From Deltaproteobacteria bacterium (GTDB taxonomy: Bacteria > Myxococcota_C > UBA6777), in contig SBHC01000042.1 of the NCBI GenBank assembly GCA_006226375.1, positions 124,001-188,000 on the forward strand: a DNA stretch of 64,000 nt. The letters run 5' to 3'. The position numbers and the translations under genes were made by a program. Positions 44,051 through 51,931 of the stretch are shown one piece after another (within the stretch, counting starts at the first letter, position 1; each line of letters starts with the position of its first letter). A model generated the notes under the pieces. That model searched no databases, had not been told where the DNA came from, and worked only from the letters and a program-made list of their open reading frames with translations.

Positions 44051-44722
44051 GTGATTGTTCTTCGTGGTTTGTTTGTCATGATGTTTGTTTCGTTTGCGGC
44101 TTTGGGCGGATGTTCTGGACCTACAGGGTCTACGAACAACAACGCTGACGGTGGGGCAACTGCCGATCAAAGCGGTGGAACGCAATGCATTGGGGTGGAC
44201 CCAAAAACAGAAGAAGCCTGGTCGCCAGAGAGTCCCAAAGAGTGTGAAGGCAAGCCCAATACATGCATCGGCGCGCCTATGCCAGACTGGAAGCTCAAGG
44301 ACTTTCAACCCCAAAGTTGTGGGTTTGGACAAACTTACGGATTGCGCGCTTTTCGCGGCAAGGTCACGGTGCTTGTCTTGTTGGCGGCCTGGTGTGGCTT
44401 TTGTCAGGCGCAGTTAGAGAAGCTTGAGCGGATGCGCTTGGAGTTAGCAGCCAATGGCAAAGACGTTCATTTCTTGGTGGTCAACCAGGACAACGCAGCC
44501 AACGACCAACAACAGTTTGTGAGCCGCTCTGGGATTCCTTTGTTCCAAGACACAACAGAGGCGCAGGTGTGGGCGAAGCAAGGCGGCGGCAAAGATGACA
44601 TGTTTATCTACAACTCCAAAGGCTATCTTGTGAAGTACTGGCCCTTCAACGGTGATGTGGATATCAATCTCTCGGGAGAGGGTTACAACAACCTCAAATC
44701 GGCCATCGAAAAAGCCGAGTAA
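44051..44722 (+). CDS. Thioredoxin-fold lipoprotein (TlpA/ResA-like, CGFC)
   Basis: A protein of 223 residues. I chose GTG at 44051 because GGAGG lies eight bases upstream and the resulting signal is short, basic and ends at an ideal lipobox (AALGGC). After a Ser/Asn/Gly linker and a short pro-domain with three Cys comes a TlpA-like redoxin: strand VLVLLAAWCGFCQAQLEKL with a CxxC motif, then FLVVNQDNAAN and IPLFQDT. It sits in the cell envelope and probably reduces or oxidises disulfides, perhaps for cytochrome c maturation or repair enzymes. The cytochrome c-rhodanese gene follows within 20 bases. A cis-Pro (GIPLF) is conserved. Confidence 0.85.
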   Translation: MIVLRGLFVMMFVSFAALGGCSGPTGSTNNNADGGATADQSGGTQCIGVDPKTEEAWSPESPKECEGKPNTCIGAPMPDWKLKDFQPQSCGFGQTYGLRAFRGKVTVLVLLAAWCGFCQAQLEKLERMRLELAANGKDVHFLVVNQDNAANDQQQFVSRSGIPLFQDTTEAQVWAKQGGGKDDMFIYNSKGYLVKYWPFNGDVDINLSGEGYNNLKSAIEKAE

Positions 44723-44740
44723 GTTCTTGTGGTGAAAGTT

Positions 44741-45853
44741 ATGTTCTCCAGAGTTTCCTTTGTGATGTTGTCAGGCCGGTTTTGGCTGGTTGCTGCCCTA
44801 GCTTGCTGGTTGGGTTTGTTCTCCCTTCAATGCTCCTCGCCGAAACCCTCCAACAACGCAAACACCAATGGGAACGGCAACACGACTCCTCCTGGTGTGT
44901 TGGAACAAGGTTTGGCCCTCTACAACACATACTGTGTGCTTTGCCACGGCGAGGGTGGCAAAGGTTACAAGGCGGACAATGCCAACGCACTCTCCAACCC
45001 GGAGTTTCTGGCGATCGCCTCCGATGCCTTTCTCAAAGCAGGGATTGTGCAAGGGCGAGCGGGTACGACCATGTCGGCCTGGGGTAAAGAGTTCGGTGGG
45101 CCGCTCAGTGACGAAGATGTGGACAAGCTTGTGGCTTTGATCCGGAGCTGGCAAACCAAAGCGACACAAGACGTCGATTCCAAGACAATAGAAGGTGTTG
45201 CCACACGAGCGGAGGCCCTGTACGAGTTCAATTGTGCCCAGTGTCACGGCAAAACAGGGGAGGGCGGCGAATACATGAGCCTCAACAACCCTGTGTTTTT
45301 GTCCACCGCGAGCGATGGCTTCTTGTGGTACTCGATTACCAACGGACGTCCAGGGACTGTGATGCCAGGCTTTTCCTCGAAGCTTACACCCCAAGGCATC
45401 AATGACTTGGTCAAATTGATTCGCAGCTGGCAAAAGGATGTCGAGAAGCCGAAGCCTCTCCCTGAGCGAACCTACGTTCCCTTGGTCATCAATGAAGGAG
45501 GCTCCGAGCCTGCATTTCCAGCAGAAGGGCGCTTCATCCCGGTCGATACGGTGAAGGCTGAACGCGACAAAGGGGCTGCGATGATCCTGGTGGATGCTCG
45601 CCCTCCCGCGGATTACATCGCCAATCACATTGACGGCGCTGTGTCCATTCCATTTTATGATGTCGCCAAGCTGACAGACAAGCTCCGCAAAGACGTCTGG
45701 ATTGTCAGCTACTGCGCCTGTCCTCATGCAGAGTCTGGGGTGGTTTACGACCATTTGAAGAAGCAAGGCTTTACAAAAATCAAGGTCCTCGACGAAGGAT
45801 ACAACGATTGGCGGGACAAGAAATATCCCCTCAAATCAGGCCCCAATCCGTAG
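44741..45853 (+). CDS. Di-heme cytochrome c fused to a rhodanese domain
   Basis: A protein of 370 residues. After a signal with a possible lipobox (FSLQC) come two cytochrome c domains of ~95 residues: heme motifs CVLCH and CAQCH, with likely Met ligands in GTTMSAWGKEF and GTVMPGFSS. The last ~110 residues are a rhodanese domain: VDARPPADYIANHIDGAVSIP and the active-site Cys in YCACPHAESG. Rhodaneses move sulfane sulfur; the fusion suggests sulfur or thiol oxidation coupled to electron transfer in the periplasm. The ATG at 44741 is my choice; GTG codons at 44729 and 44732 are alternatives. It is in an operon with the upstream thioredoxin-fold lipoprotein. Confidence 0.87.
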   Translation: MFSRVSFVMLSGRFWLVAALACWLGLFSLQCSSPKPSNNANTNGNGNTTPPGVLEQGLALYNTYCVLCHGEGGKGYKADNANALSNPEFLAIASDAFLKAGIVQGRAGTTMSAWGKEFGGPLSDEDVDKLVALIRSWQTKATQDVDSKTIEGVATRAEALYEFNCAQCHGKTGEGGEYMSLNNPVFLSTASDGFLWYSITNGRPGTVMPGFSSKLTPQGINDLVKLIRSWQKDVEKPKPLPERTYVPLVINEGGSEPAFPAEGRFIPVDTVKAERDKGAAMILVDARPPADYIANHIDGAVSIPFYDVAKLTDKLRKDVWIVSYCACPHAESGVVYDHLKKQGFTKIKVLDEGYNDWRDKKYPLKSGPNP

Positions 45854-45958
45854 CTTCGCTGGCTGTGAGACCATTGACATCTCTATCCTTTTTTGATGAT
45901 ACTCTCCAGGAATGTATAGGTTTTGACTTCCCTACGTTTTCTTTGATTGGGTGTATGT

Positions 45959-46867
45959 ATGATGCGTTGGCTTTGGACAGGATTGATGCTTTGGGTGATG
46001 ACGGCGGGACCAGTATGGGCACAAGAGCTCGACTTTCGCCAACGTTACGAGCGTGGAAAGCTGCTTCTTCAACGAAAGATGTATGCTGATGCGATCAATG
46101 AGCTTAAGAAAGCCAGCTACACCACCCAAGGCCGAAGCTTCTTTGGCGTGTACTACTATCTGGCGTATGCCTACTACTGGTTGCCTGATATTCGCCAAGC
46201 CAACCTCGCGTTGCAGTCGGCCAAACGGTACGCTTCTCGTGCGACCCATCGCGAGGCCCTCAAAAAAATGTACAACCGGATCCAACGGCTGTACTCCAAA
46301 GTCACCATTGTTCCCGAAGTTGACCCCGATGAAGTGGGTCGTTTGCGGTTGAAACTTAAGCCCAAAATCGCCTTCGGAAGCCAACACAAACAGCGGTATC
46401 TTCGCATCCTAAACAAGCGGCTCAAAGCCAACGGCGTCGTTCCCAACAATCGTCCCTTTTACGTACCCAAGGGTGACTACGAAGTGGTGATCGCAGAGCC
46501 ACAATGCTTGCGATACACGCTTGCGGTGGGTGGCCAAAAAGCAACCGAAGTTTCGATTGGTGATGGAACCACACAATTCACGCTCAAAGCGGGCCAAAGC
46601 TGCACGTGTACAGGTGGACAAAAACAATACGGCCAAGGACGTAAAATGTACTGCGCCTGCCCTCCAGGTACGGGATGGAACAAGGACAAACAACGCTGTG
46701 AAGTCGGCGTGAATCCTGTCCCTTGGATTGCTGCTGGTGTGGGTATTCTTGTCGCCGGAGCTGCTGCCGTCGTGATTGGTTTGGTTGTTGCCCAAAACGA
46801 TGGAACCGACTTTCGGTTGATCCAAAACCCCAATGGCAGCGGTGGAAAAACAAAAATTTGGCAATGA
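45959..46867 (+). CDS. Exported protein with TPR-like N-terminus, PEGA-like region and membrane anchor
   Basis: A protein of 302 residues. A signal peptide (MMRWLWTGLMLWVMTAGPVWA) leads to ~75 helical residues of TPR character (YERGKLLLQRKMYADAINEL). The middle has a beta-rich part with PFYVPKGDYEVVI, like PEGA domains. A Cys-rich patch (CTCTGG, CACPPGTG) is followed by a membrane segment (WIAAGVGILVAGAAAVVIGLVV) and a short end. This plan is common in myxobacterial envelope proteins. Two adjacent ATGs at 45959/45962 can start it. It converges with the msrA gene, 34 bases away. Confidence 0.7.
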   Translation: MMRWLWTGLMLWVMTAGPVWAQELDFRQRYERGKLLLQRKMYADAINELKKASYTTQGRSFFGVYYYLAYAYYWLPDIRQANLALQSAKRYASRATHREALKKMYNRIQRLYSKVTIVPEVDPDEVGRLRLKLKPKIAFGSQHKQRYLRILNKRLKANGVVPNNRPFYVPKGDYEVVIAEPQCLRYTLAVGGQKATEVSIGDGTTQFTLKAGQSCTCTGGQKQYGQGRKMYCACPPGTGWNKDKQRCEVGVNPVPWIAAGVGILVAGAAAVVIGLVVAQNDGTDFRLIQNPNGSGGKTKIWQ

Positions 46868-46901
46868 CAAGTTTGGAAGAGCTTGGTTTGCGAAGGGAGT
46901 T

Positions 46902-47777
46902 TTAGGGGAGCTTTCGTTTGCGGAAGGATGTATAGCCTTGCAAGAGCTTGAGCCCTTTCTCGGAGAGTCCTAGCTTGGGAAGCTCTTGTTGGTACTGCTC
47001 CGGAGTCCCATGACCGCCGAGGTATCCGTTGATTCGGGCTGCAGCCGTAGAGTCCACGAAGGCTTGCTCGTTGGGGTAAAGTCCACGGAGTTCGGAAGCC
47101 AACTCTCGTAAGTTTCTCAACCGATACTTTTGGTGATAGTCCTCGGCTCGGTAAAACGTGGACGCTGTGAGTACTTCTGTTGTGATTGGTTTCCCAAGGC
47201 GTTTGGCTTCTGCCTGCTTGGTTCGCAACGCAACCTGCTTTTGTGCATCATTGTGTACGTAAATGGCAGCTTTGTACTGCTGGCTCCAGGCGGCTGACGT
47301 CGGAGAATGCGACCGCCAGAAAAGGGCAAGAAGCTGCTCGTAGGTTACAACTTGAGGATCGTAGTCGATTTGCAGCGCTTCGGTATGATCGCCAAGCTGC
47401 CGGTACGTTGGGTCTTTTCGAGTTCCACCGGTGTAACCCACTCGGGTACGAATCACTCCTGCGAGGCTCCCAAACTGGGAGTCGGGGCCCCAGAATCATC
47501 CCAGGGCAAAGGTGGCGGTTTCCAGCCTTGAGGCCGTGACCTGATCGATGACAGGTGGAGAAGCGTTACGTTGTGTGTTCATGCGTGCACTCCGGTATGT
47601 TGACAGAACCATCGTTTGACCGGCCCGAGGTTTGGGGCAGTCATTCTTGGTGCATCCTGCAGGACGAACTTGCGCGGTTTGTTGGGCCGAGCGGCACCCC
47701 AACCCTCCTACACTGCTCAAGACAACCAAGCTTATCCCCACGATAAGCTTTTCAAAGAGAGATTGACAACCATTCAT
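46902..47777 (-). CDS. msrA: Peptide methionine sulfoxide reductase A, predicted selenoprotein (UGA at catalytic position)
   Basis: A predicted protein of 291 residues with selenocysteine at residue 94. The frame is interrupted once, by TGA at 47498-47496, and that codon sits exactly where the MsrA nucleophile Cys is: ATFALG-U-FWG, compare GCFWG in the family. On both sides the frame continues with family residues: GVIRTRVGYTGG, HTEALQIDYDP, FWRSHSPTS, QQYKAAIYVHND, FYRAEDYHQKY. The start at 47777 has AGGAGG ten bases upstream and gives a hydrophobic signal (LIVGISLVVLSSVGGLGC); the lipobox is weak, so it may be a lipoprotein or a simple exported protein. It reduces methionine-S-sulfoxide in proteins. 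No resolving Cys is present in the catalytic domain, so outside thiols would regenerate it. A plain nonsense mutation is the alternative, but the SECIS-like hairpin argues against it. Selenocysteine is expected to need SelA, SelB, SelC and SelD, which lie outside this window. Confidence 0.85.
47461..47495 (-). promoter_or_regulatory. Bacterial SECIS-like hairpin of msrA
   Basis: On the minus strand just after the TGA: a 6-bp stem CUCCCA (47481-47476) / UGGGAG (47472-47467) closed by the 3-base loop GUU. A lower stem CGA/UCG (47484-47482, 47464-47462) adds to it past a CC bulge. The loop begins 20 nt after the UGA, and its first base is G. Bacterial SECIS elements are small hairpins with a G early in the loop, about 16-37 nt from the UGA. 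It lies within the coding sequence. Confidence 0.75.
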
Positions 47778-47799
47778 TCCAGCGTATCCTCCTGCATGT

Positions 47800-47881
47800 G
47801 TACAGTCTATGAGTTCTTCTTCGAACTTCAACTTGCGGGGAGTTCGGGCCCATGTGAACTCTCTTTCCATACAGACTGTAC
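47800..47881 (-). promoter_or_regulatory. Candidate three-way-junction leader of msrA
   Basis: A perfect 9-bp outer stem (GTACAGTCT 47800-47808 with AGACTGTAC 47873-47881), which extends by ATG/CAT across a 2-base bulge. Inside are two more hairpins, AGTTC/GAACT (47812-47816, 47823-47827) and GAGTTC/GAACTC (47840-47845, 47856-47861). It begins 22 bases upstream of the msrA start on the minus strand, beside the AGGAGG. It also lies ~57 bases upstream of the plus-strand thioesterase start. I do not recognise a known riboswitch class. A dimeric-protein operator is the alternative, since GTACAGTCT is an inverted half-site. Confidence 0.4.
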
Positions 47882-47937
47882 GGGATTGGGATGAAGTGGT
47901 TACTTTGGATGAGTCGAGAGCCCTGAGGAGGTCGACA

Positions 47938-48378
47938 ATGGAACTGGAGCAGATCCTCGAACACTTGGAAGAAATGAAGGGGATGCTCACCACCCTTGGC
48001 ATCTCCATCTCTCTTGTGGAAGGCGAGGTTCATGCCACCATGACTGTTGAACCTCGGCACGTCGGTGCGCCCGGAATTGCTCACGGTGGTGCTGTGATGA
48101 CGTTGCTTGACTCCGCCCTTGGTGTGCGTGCCATGCAACACGCTCTTACCTTGGGCAAGGCTACAAGCACCGTTGAACTCAAAGTTAATTTTTTACGACC
48201 CGCCAAGCTTGGCCAAACGTTGGTGACACACACCACCATTCAATCGGCAGGTCGCTCCTTGCTTGTATTAAGCGGAACCGCCGTTGATGAAGAGACCGAA
48301 AAACCCATAGCCTTCGCTGTGGGAACCTTCAATGTTTACGACTACCAGAAGAGCCGCTTGAAGGACTCCGAATCTTAA
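47938..48378 (+). CDS. PaaI-type hotdog thioesterase
   Basis: A protein of 146 residues. I chose the ATG at 47938 because GAGGAGG lies six bases upstream; the frame is open further but has no ribosome site and runs through the paired msrA leader. The hotdog fold is shown by GIAHGGAVMTLLDSALGVRA, the central helix with the HGG element of this family, and by the following ATSTVELKVNFLRPAKLGQ strands. Such enzymes split acyl-CoA (often phenylacetyl- or short acyl-CoA), so CoA recycling is the likely role. It is divergent from msrA. Confidence 0.85.
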   Translation: MELEQILEHLEEMKGMLTTLGISISLVEGEVHATMTVEPRHVGAPGIAHGGAVMTLLDSALGVRAMQHALTLGKATSTVELKVNFLRPAKLGQTLVTHTTIQSAGRSLLVLSGTAVDEETEKPIAFAVGTFNVYDYQKSRLKDSES

Positions 48379-48413
48379 CTACCTTTGGGGTGCTGTGGCG
48401 GAGGCTTCCGCTC

Positions 48414-51400
48414 TTATTGGCAGGTTCCGTTGGTGCAGGATTGGGAGCCTGTGCAGCAAGCCGTACCGCATACTTTCTGTGGATCGCAGCAGGTCGTTCC
48501 GTTGACGCAGACTGTGTTGCCTGAGCAGCATTGGTTGCCACATGCTTTTTGTGTGGGGCAGCAGGTGTTACCGATGCAGGCCGCTTGGCAACAAGCGTTT
48601 CCGTCGCAACATTGGCAACATTGGTTCCCGCAAGCTGTCAGTCCACCGGTGCATTGGCAGCTACCTCCTGTACAGACTTTCCCGCCAGTGCAGGCCGTTC
48701 CACAGGTTCCACAGTTGAGTGAGTTGCTTTGGGTGTCTACACACTTTCCACCACATTTTTGTGAACCGTTGGGACACTGAATCTCGCAGCTTCCGTTGAC
48801 ACAGACTTTGCCGCCGGTGCAGGCGTTTCCACAAGAACCGCAGTTGCTGGAGTTGCTTTGGGTGTCGAGGCAGGAGCCACCACATTTCGTGGTTCCGCTG
48901 GGGCATTGCAGGTCACAACTTCCGTTGACGCAGACCTTGCCTCCGGTACAGGCGTTACCACAGGACCCGCAGTTTTGGGTGTTGTTCTTTGTGTCGACAC
49001 AGAGGCTTCCGCATTTCTTGGAGCCGGTGGGACAGCTAATCTGGCAGTTTCCACCAGTGCAAACTTGTCCGCCGGTGCAGGCGTTTCCGCAGGTCCCACA
49101 GTTGAGAGAGTTGCTTTGTGTGTCCACACATTTTCCGCCGCAGTTGGTGGAGCCTGTTGGACAACTGACCTTGCATTGGCTACCGACGCAAACTTTCCCG
49201 CCGGTGCATTTGTTTCCACAGGTCCCGCAGTTGCTTGGGTTTTGCGTGGTGTCTACGCAGATGCTGTTGCATTGGGTCGTACCACTTGGGCAAGACACCA
49301 CACACTTGCTGTTGTTGCAGATCTGTCCCGAAGGACACTGGTTTCCACAAGCTCCGCAGTGGTTGCGGTTGGTTTTTCTGTCGGTGCAGGTGGTGCCGCA
49401 GATCACCAACCCTTGTTGGCAGGAGAGCTGGCATTTGCCCTGCAGGCAGATCTCACCAGAGACGCATTGTTTGCCGCATCCGCCACAGTTGTCGCGGTCT
49501 GTTTGAAGGTTCACACATAGGCCACCACAGTTCTGAAGACCTTGTTGACAAGAGAGCGAACACTTGCTGTTCACACAGACTTGGCCTGCAGGACAGCTGT
49601 TGCCGCAGCTACCGCAGTTGTCGCGATCGGTCTTGGGATTGATGCAGAGGCCGCCGCAGTTGTTCAGACCTGTTTGGCAGGACAGCGAACATTTGCCAGC
49701 GCTACAAACTTGTCCTGAGGGACACTGGTTTCCACAGGAGCCACAGTTGGCTCGGTCGGTCTTTTGGTTGACGCAGAAGCCGCTGCAGTTGGACAAACCG
49801 GATTGACAGGACAAGGCGCACTTGCTGTTGTTGCAGACTTGACCCGAAGGACATTTTTTGCCGCAGCTGCCGCAGTTGTCGCGGTCTGTCTTGGCGTTGA
49901 TGCAGAGGCCGCCGCAGTTGGTCAAGCCAGATTGGCAGGAGAGGGAGCATCGTCCGTTGTTGCAGACCTGGCCCGAAGGACATTGTTTCTTGCACTGGTT
50001 GCAGTTGTTTCGGTCGGTGGTGAGGTCCACGCAGACGCCGCTGCAGTTGGTCAAGCCCTGTTGACAGGAGAGCGCGCAGACGCGTCCGCTGCAAACCTGG
50101 CCAGCTTGGCAGTTCTCTCCGCACATGCCGCAGTGGTTGGGGTCTGTGTTGAGGTTGACGCAGGTGTTGGAGCAGTTGGTCAGCCCTCGTTGGCAGGACA
50201 GTGTACATTTGCCTTCGTTGCACGTTTGTCCTGCTGCACATCGGTTGTTGCAGGCTCCACAGTGGCTGAGGTTGCTGGTTAAGATCACACAGATCCCACC
50301 GCAGTTGCTCAATCCAGTTTGGCAGGACAGCGAGCAGTTGCCCTTGTTGCATACCTGACCAGACGGGCAGACTACCCCACAGGCCCCACAGTGTTCACGA
50401 TTTCGTTGCAAATCGACGCAGACATCGCTGCAGTTGGTCAGCCCGCTTTGACAAGACAAAGAACATTGCCCTGTGCTGCAGACTTGGCCTGAAGCGCATT
50501 GATCTCCGCATCGGCCGCAGTTGTCACGATCGGTTTTGAGGTTGACACAGACACCGCTGCAGTTGGTCAGGCCCGTTTGGCATGACAGCTCACACTTGCC
50601 AGCGATGCATTTTTCTCCAGAGACGCACTTTCGTCCACAAGCTCCGCAGTTGCTGGTGTCAGTCTGTACATCGACGCAAACGCCGCTGCAGTTGGCGAGA
50701 CCTTGTTGGCAGGAGAGGGCGCACGAGCCTACGTTGCACACCTGACCTTCCGGGCAGATCTTGTCACAAGCGCCGCAGTTGTCACGATCGGTCTTGAGGT
50801 TGACACAGACCCCTTTGCAGTTGCTGAGGCCGTCTTGGCAGGAGAGCGAACATTTTCCCTGGTTGCAAACCTGGCCGGAAGCGCAGGCGTTGCCGCAGGT
50901 TCCGCAGTTGGCTCGGTCATTGAAGAGATCCACGCACTGGTTGTTGCAGTTGGAGCGGTTTTGGTACTCTTGCTCATTGCAGTCGCGCCAGCCTTTCACT
51001 CCTTCGCAGACCTTCCGAACGGTTGGGCAGGCTTCTCCTGTGCGCGTGCAATATGGATAAACAGGGTCGGCTGCCAGTCGAAGGGAGCTGTCCTGGATGT
51101 CGACTTGGGTGTCGCAGTCGTTGTCGATGCCGTCACAGATCTCGCGAGAGCAGATGTTGCAAGGGGCTTGTTCTTGAAGATCAAGAGAGCCGTCGGGGTC
51201 TTTGAAGCTGAGGTTGATGTAGAACAGACACTCCTGGTTTTCAAAGCACTCGTACCCAGGGACCTGCATCTTTTTGCAGGTGTTTTGGAGCTGGGCCAGG
51301 GCCTCGTCTTTGTTGTTGATGAAGTCGAGAGAGGAACCCCCCCGCACAAAAAACAGACGAGCCCGGATGTTCTTGATGTTGTCGCCGGATCGGTACCGTA

Positions 51401-51755
51401 TTGTGGGAGTGATGGTTTCGCCATCGAGCGGTGAGAGGTGAGTCATGTTTCCGTCTTTGTCGATGCTGACGGGGGTCACAAACTCTTTCTCGTCTTTGTC
51501 TTTCTCGCGGCCATCCCAATAGGTAACGAGGCATCCTCGCTCCACACCACGGGTAAACAAGTCCTGGTAAAGCCCGGAGCGCTGGTACTCTTTGTTGTTG
51601 CGCAAAGCAATGATGGGATTGCAAGTACCGGCAGTGAGCTCAAGGTACTTGCTAGGTTGTCGGCTGCAACTGCTGAGTCCTGCGACGCTCCAGGTGAGCA
51701 TCAGGACCAGACTCCATCGAAGCAACAATCGTAATTTCTTGTGCATTTGGCTCAT
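48414..51755 (-). CDS. Lipoprotein with 17 tandem eight-Cys repeats (Stig1-like)
   Basis: A protein of ~1113 residues. A signal with good lipobox (GLSSC) is followed by ~220 residues with one MopE-like DGIDNDCD motif. Then 17 tandem units follow. The first twelve are ~43 residues with the pattern LSCQxGLxNCxGxCVxLxTDxxNCGxCG... (8 Cys per unit; core: CVDxxTDxxNCGxCG). The last five are a variant with SCPxGxxxCGxxCVDTxxN and TGGKVC. The pattern resembles plant Stig1-type Cys repeats. A more compact CC-rich tail ends the protein. The DNA repeats about every 129 bases, so recombination between units is likely. Starts at 51755 or 51746 are equally weak in ribosome sites. It lies next to other Cys-rich lipoproteins. 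Function unknown; adhesion or surface structure is my guess. Confidence 0.85.
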   Translation of the reverse strand: MSQMHKKLRLLLRWSLVLMLTWSVAGLSSCSRQPSKYLELTAGTCNPIIALRNNKEYQRSGLYQDLFTRGVERGCLVTYWDGREKDKDEKEFVTPVSIDKDGNMTHLSPLDGETITPTIRYRSGDNIKNIRARLFFVRGGSSLDFINNKDEALAQLQNTCKKMQVPGYECFENQECLFYINLSFKDPDGSLDLQEQAPCNICSREICDGIDNDCDTQVDIQDSSLRLAADPVYPYCTRTGEACPTVRKVCEGVKGWRDCNEQEYQNRSNCNNQCVDLFNDRANCGTCGNACASGQVCNQGKCSLSCQDGLSNCKGVCVNLKTDRDNCGACDKICPEGQVCNVGSCALSCQQGLANCSGVCVDVQTDTSNCGACGRKCVSGEKCIAGKCELSCQTGLTNCSGVCVNLKTDRDNCGRCGDQCASGQVCSTGQCSLSCQSGLTNCSDVCVDLQRNREHCGACGVVCPSGQVCNKGNCSLSCQTGLSNCGGICVILTSNLSHCGACNNRCAAGQTCNEGKCTLSCQRGLTNCSNTCVNLNTDPNHCGMCGENCQAGQVCSGRVCALSCQQGLTNCSGVCVDLTTDRNNCNQCKKQCPSGQVCNNGRCSLSCQSGLTNCGGLCINAKTDRDNCGSCGKKCPSGQVCNNSKCALSCQSGLSNCSGFCVNQKTDRANCGSCGNQCPSGQVCSAGKCSLSCQTGLNNCGGLCINPKTDRDNCGSCGNSCPAGQVCVNSKCSLSCQQGLQNCGGLCVNLQTDRDNCGGCGKQCVSGEICLQGKCQLSCQQGLVICGTTCTDRKTNRNHCGACGNQCPSGQICNNSKCVVSCPSGTTQCNSICVDTTQNPSNCGTCGNKCTGGKVCVGSQCKVSCPTGSTNCGGKCVDTQSNSLNCGTCGNACTGGQVCTGGNCQISCPTGSKKCGSLCVDTKNNTQNCGSCGNACTGGKVCVNGSCDLQCPSGTTKCGGSCLDTQSNSSNCGSCGNACTGGKVCVNGSCEIQCPNGSQKCGGKCVDTQSNSLNCGTCGTACTGGKVCTGGSCQCTGGLTACGNQCCQCCDGNACCQAACIGNTCCPTQKACGNQCCSGNTVCVNGTTCCDPQKVCGTACCTGSQSCTNGTCQ

Positions 51756-51931
51756 ACAAACAATCCATACATTCATCAGAGTGAAGACAGACTCTGCGTT
51801 TCTTCCACCATTATGACTCGTTAGGATACCAGCCTGTCTCCGATCTGACAAGGGTGCACTCCACCTCGGCAGACCCAACAAAGTGTGCTATGATGCCAGA
51901 AGTGTCCGCATGTAACTTGGAGGATCTATTG

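Noticed and set aside
46902-47498. msrA as a pseudogene broken by a nonsense mutation
   Set aside because: The only stop is exactly at the nucleophile codon, a SECIS-like hairpin follows, and both halves keep family residues. A random nonsense mutation would rarely fall there. It remains the main alternative until selenocysteine machinery is found.
47809-47937. Extended N-terminus for the thioesterase, starting at 47809
   Set aside because: No ribosome site there, and the segment is the paired msrA leader; GAGGAGG directly supports the ATG at 47938.
47496-48008. A separate 170-residue minus-strand gene ending at the TGA
   Set aside because: Its last residues (ATFALG) are the start of the MsrA domain, and only the part from 47777 has a ribosome site and signal; it is the front of msrA, not a gene of its own.
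48414-51755. CRISPR-like array
   Set aside because: The ~129-base periodicity comes from protein repeats in an unbroken frame; there are no constant short repeats with unique spacers.
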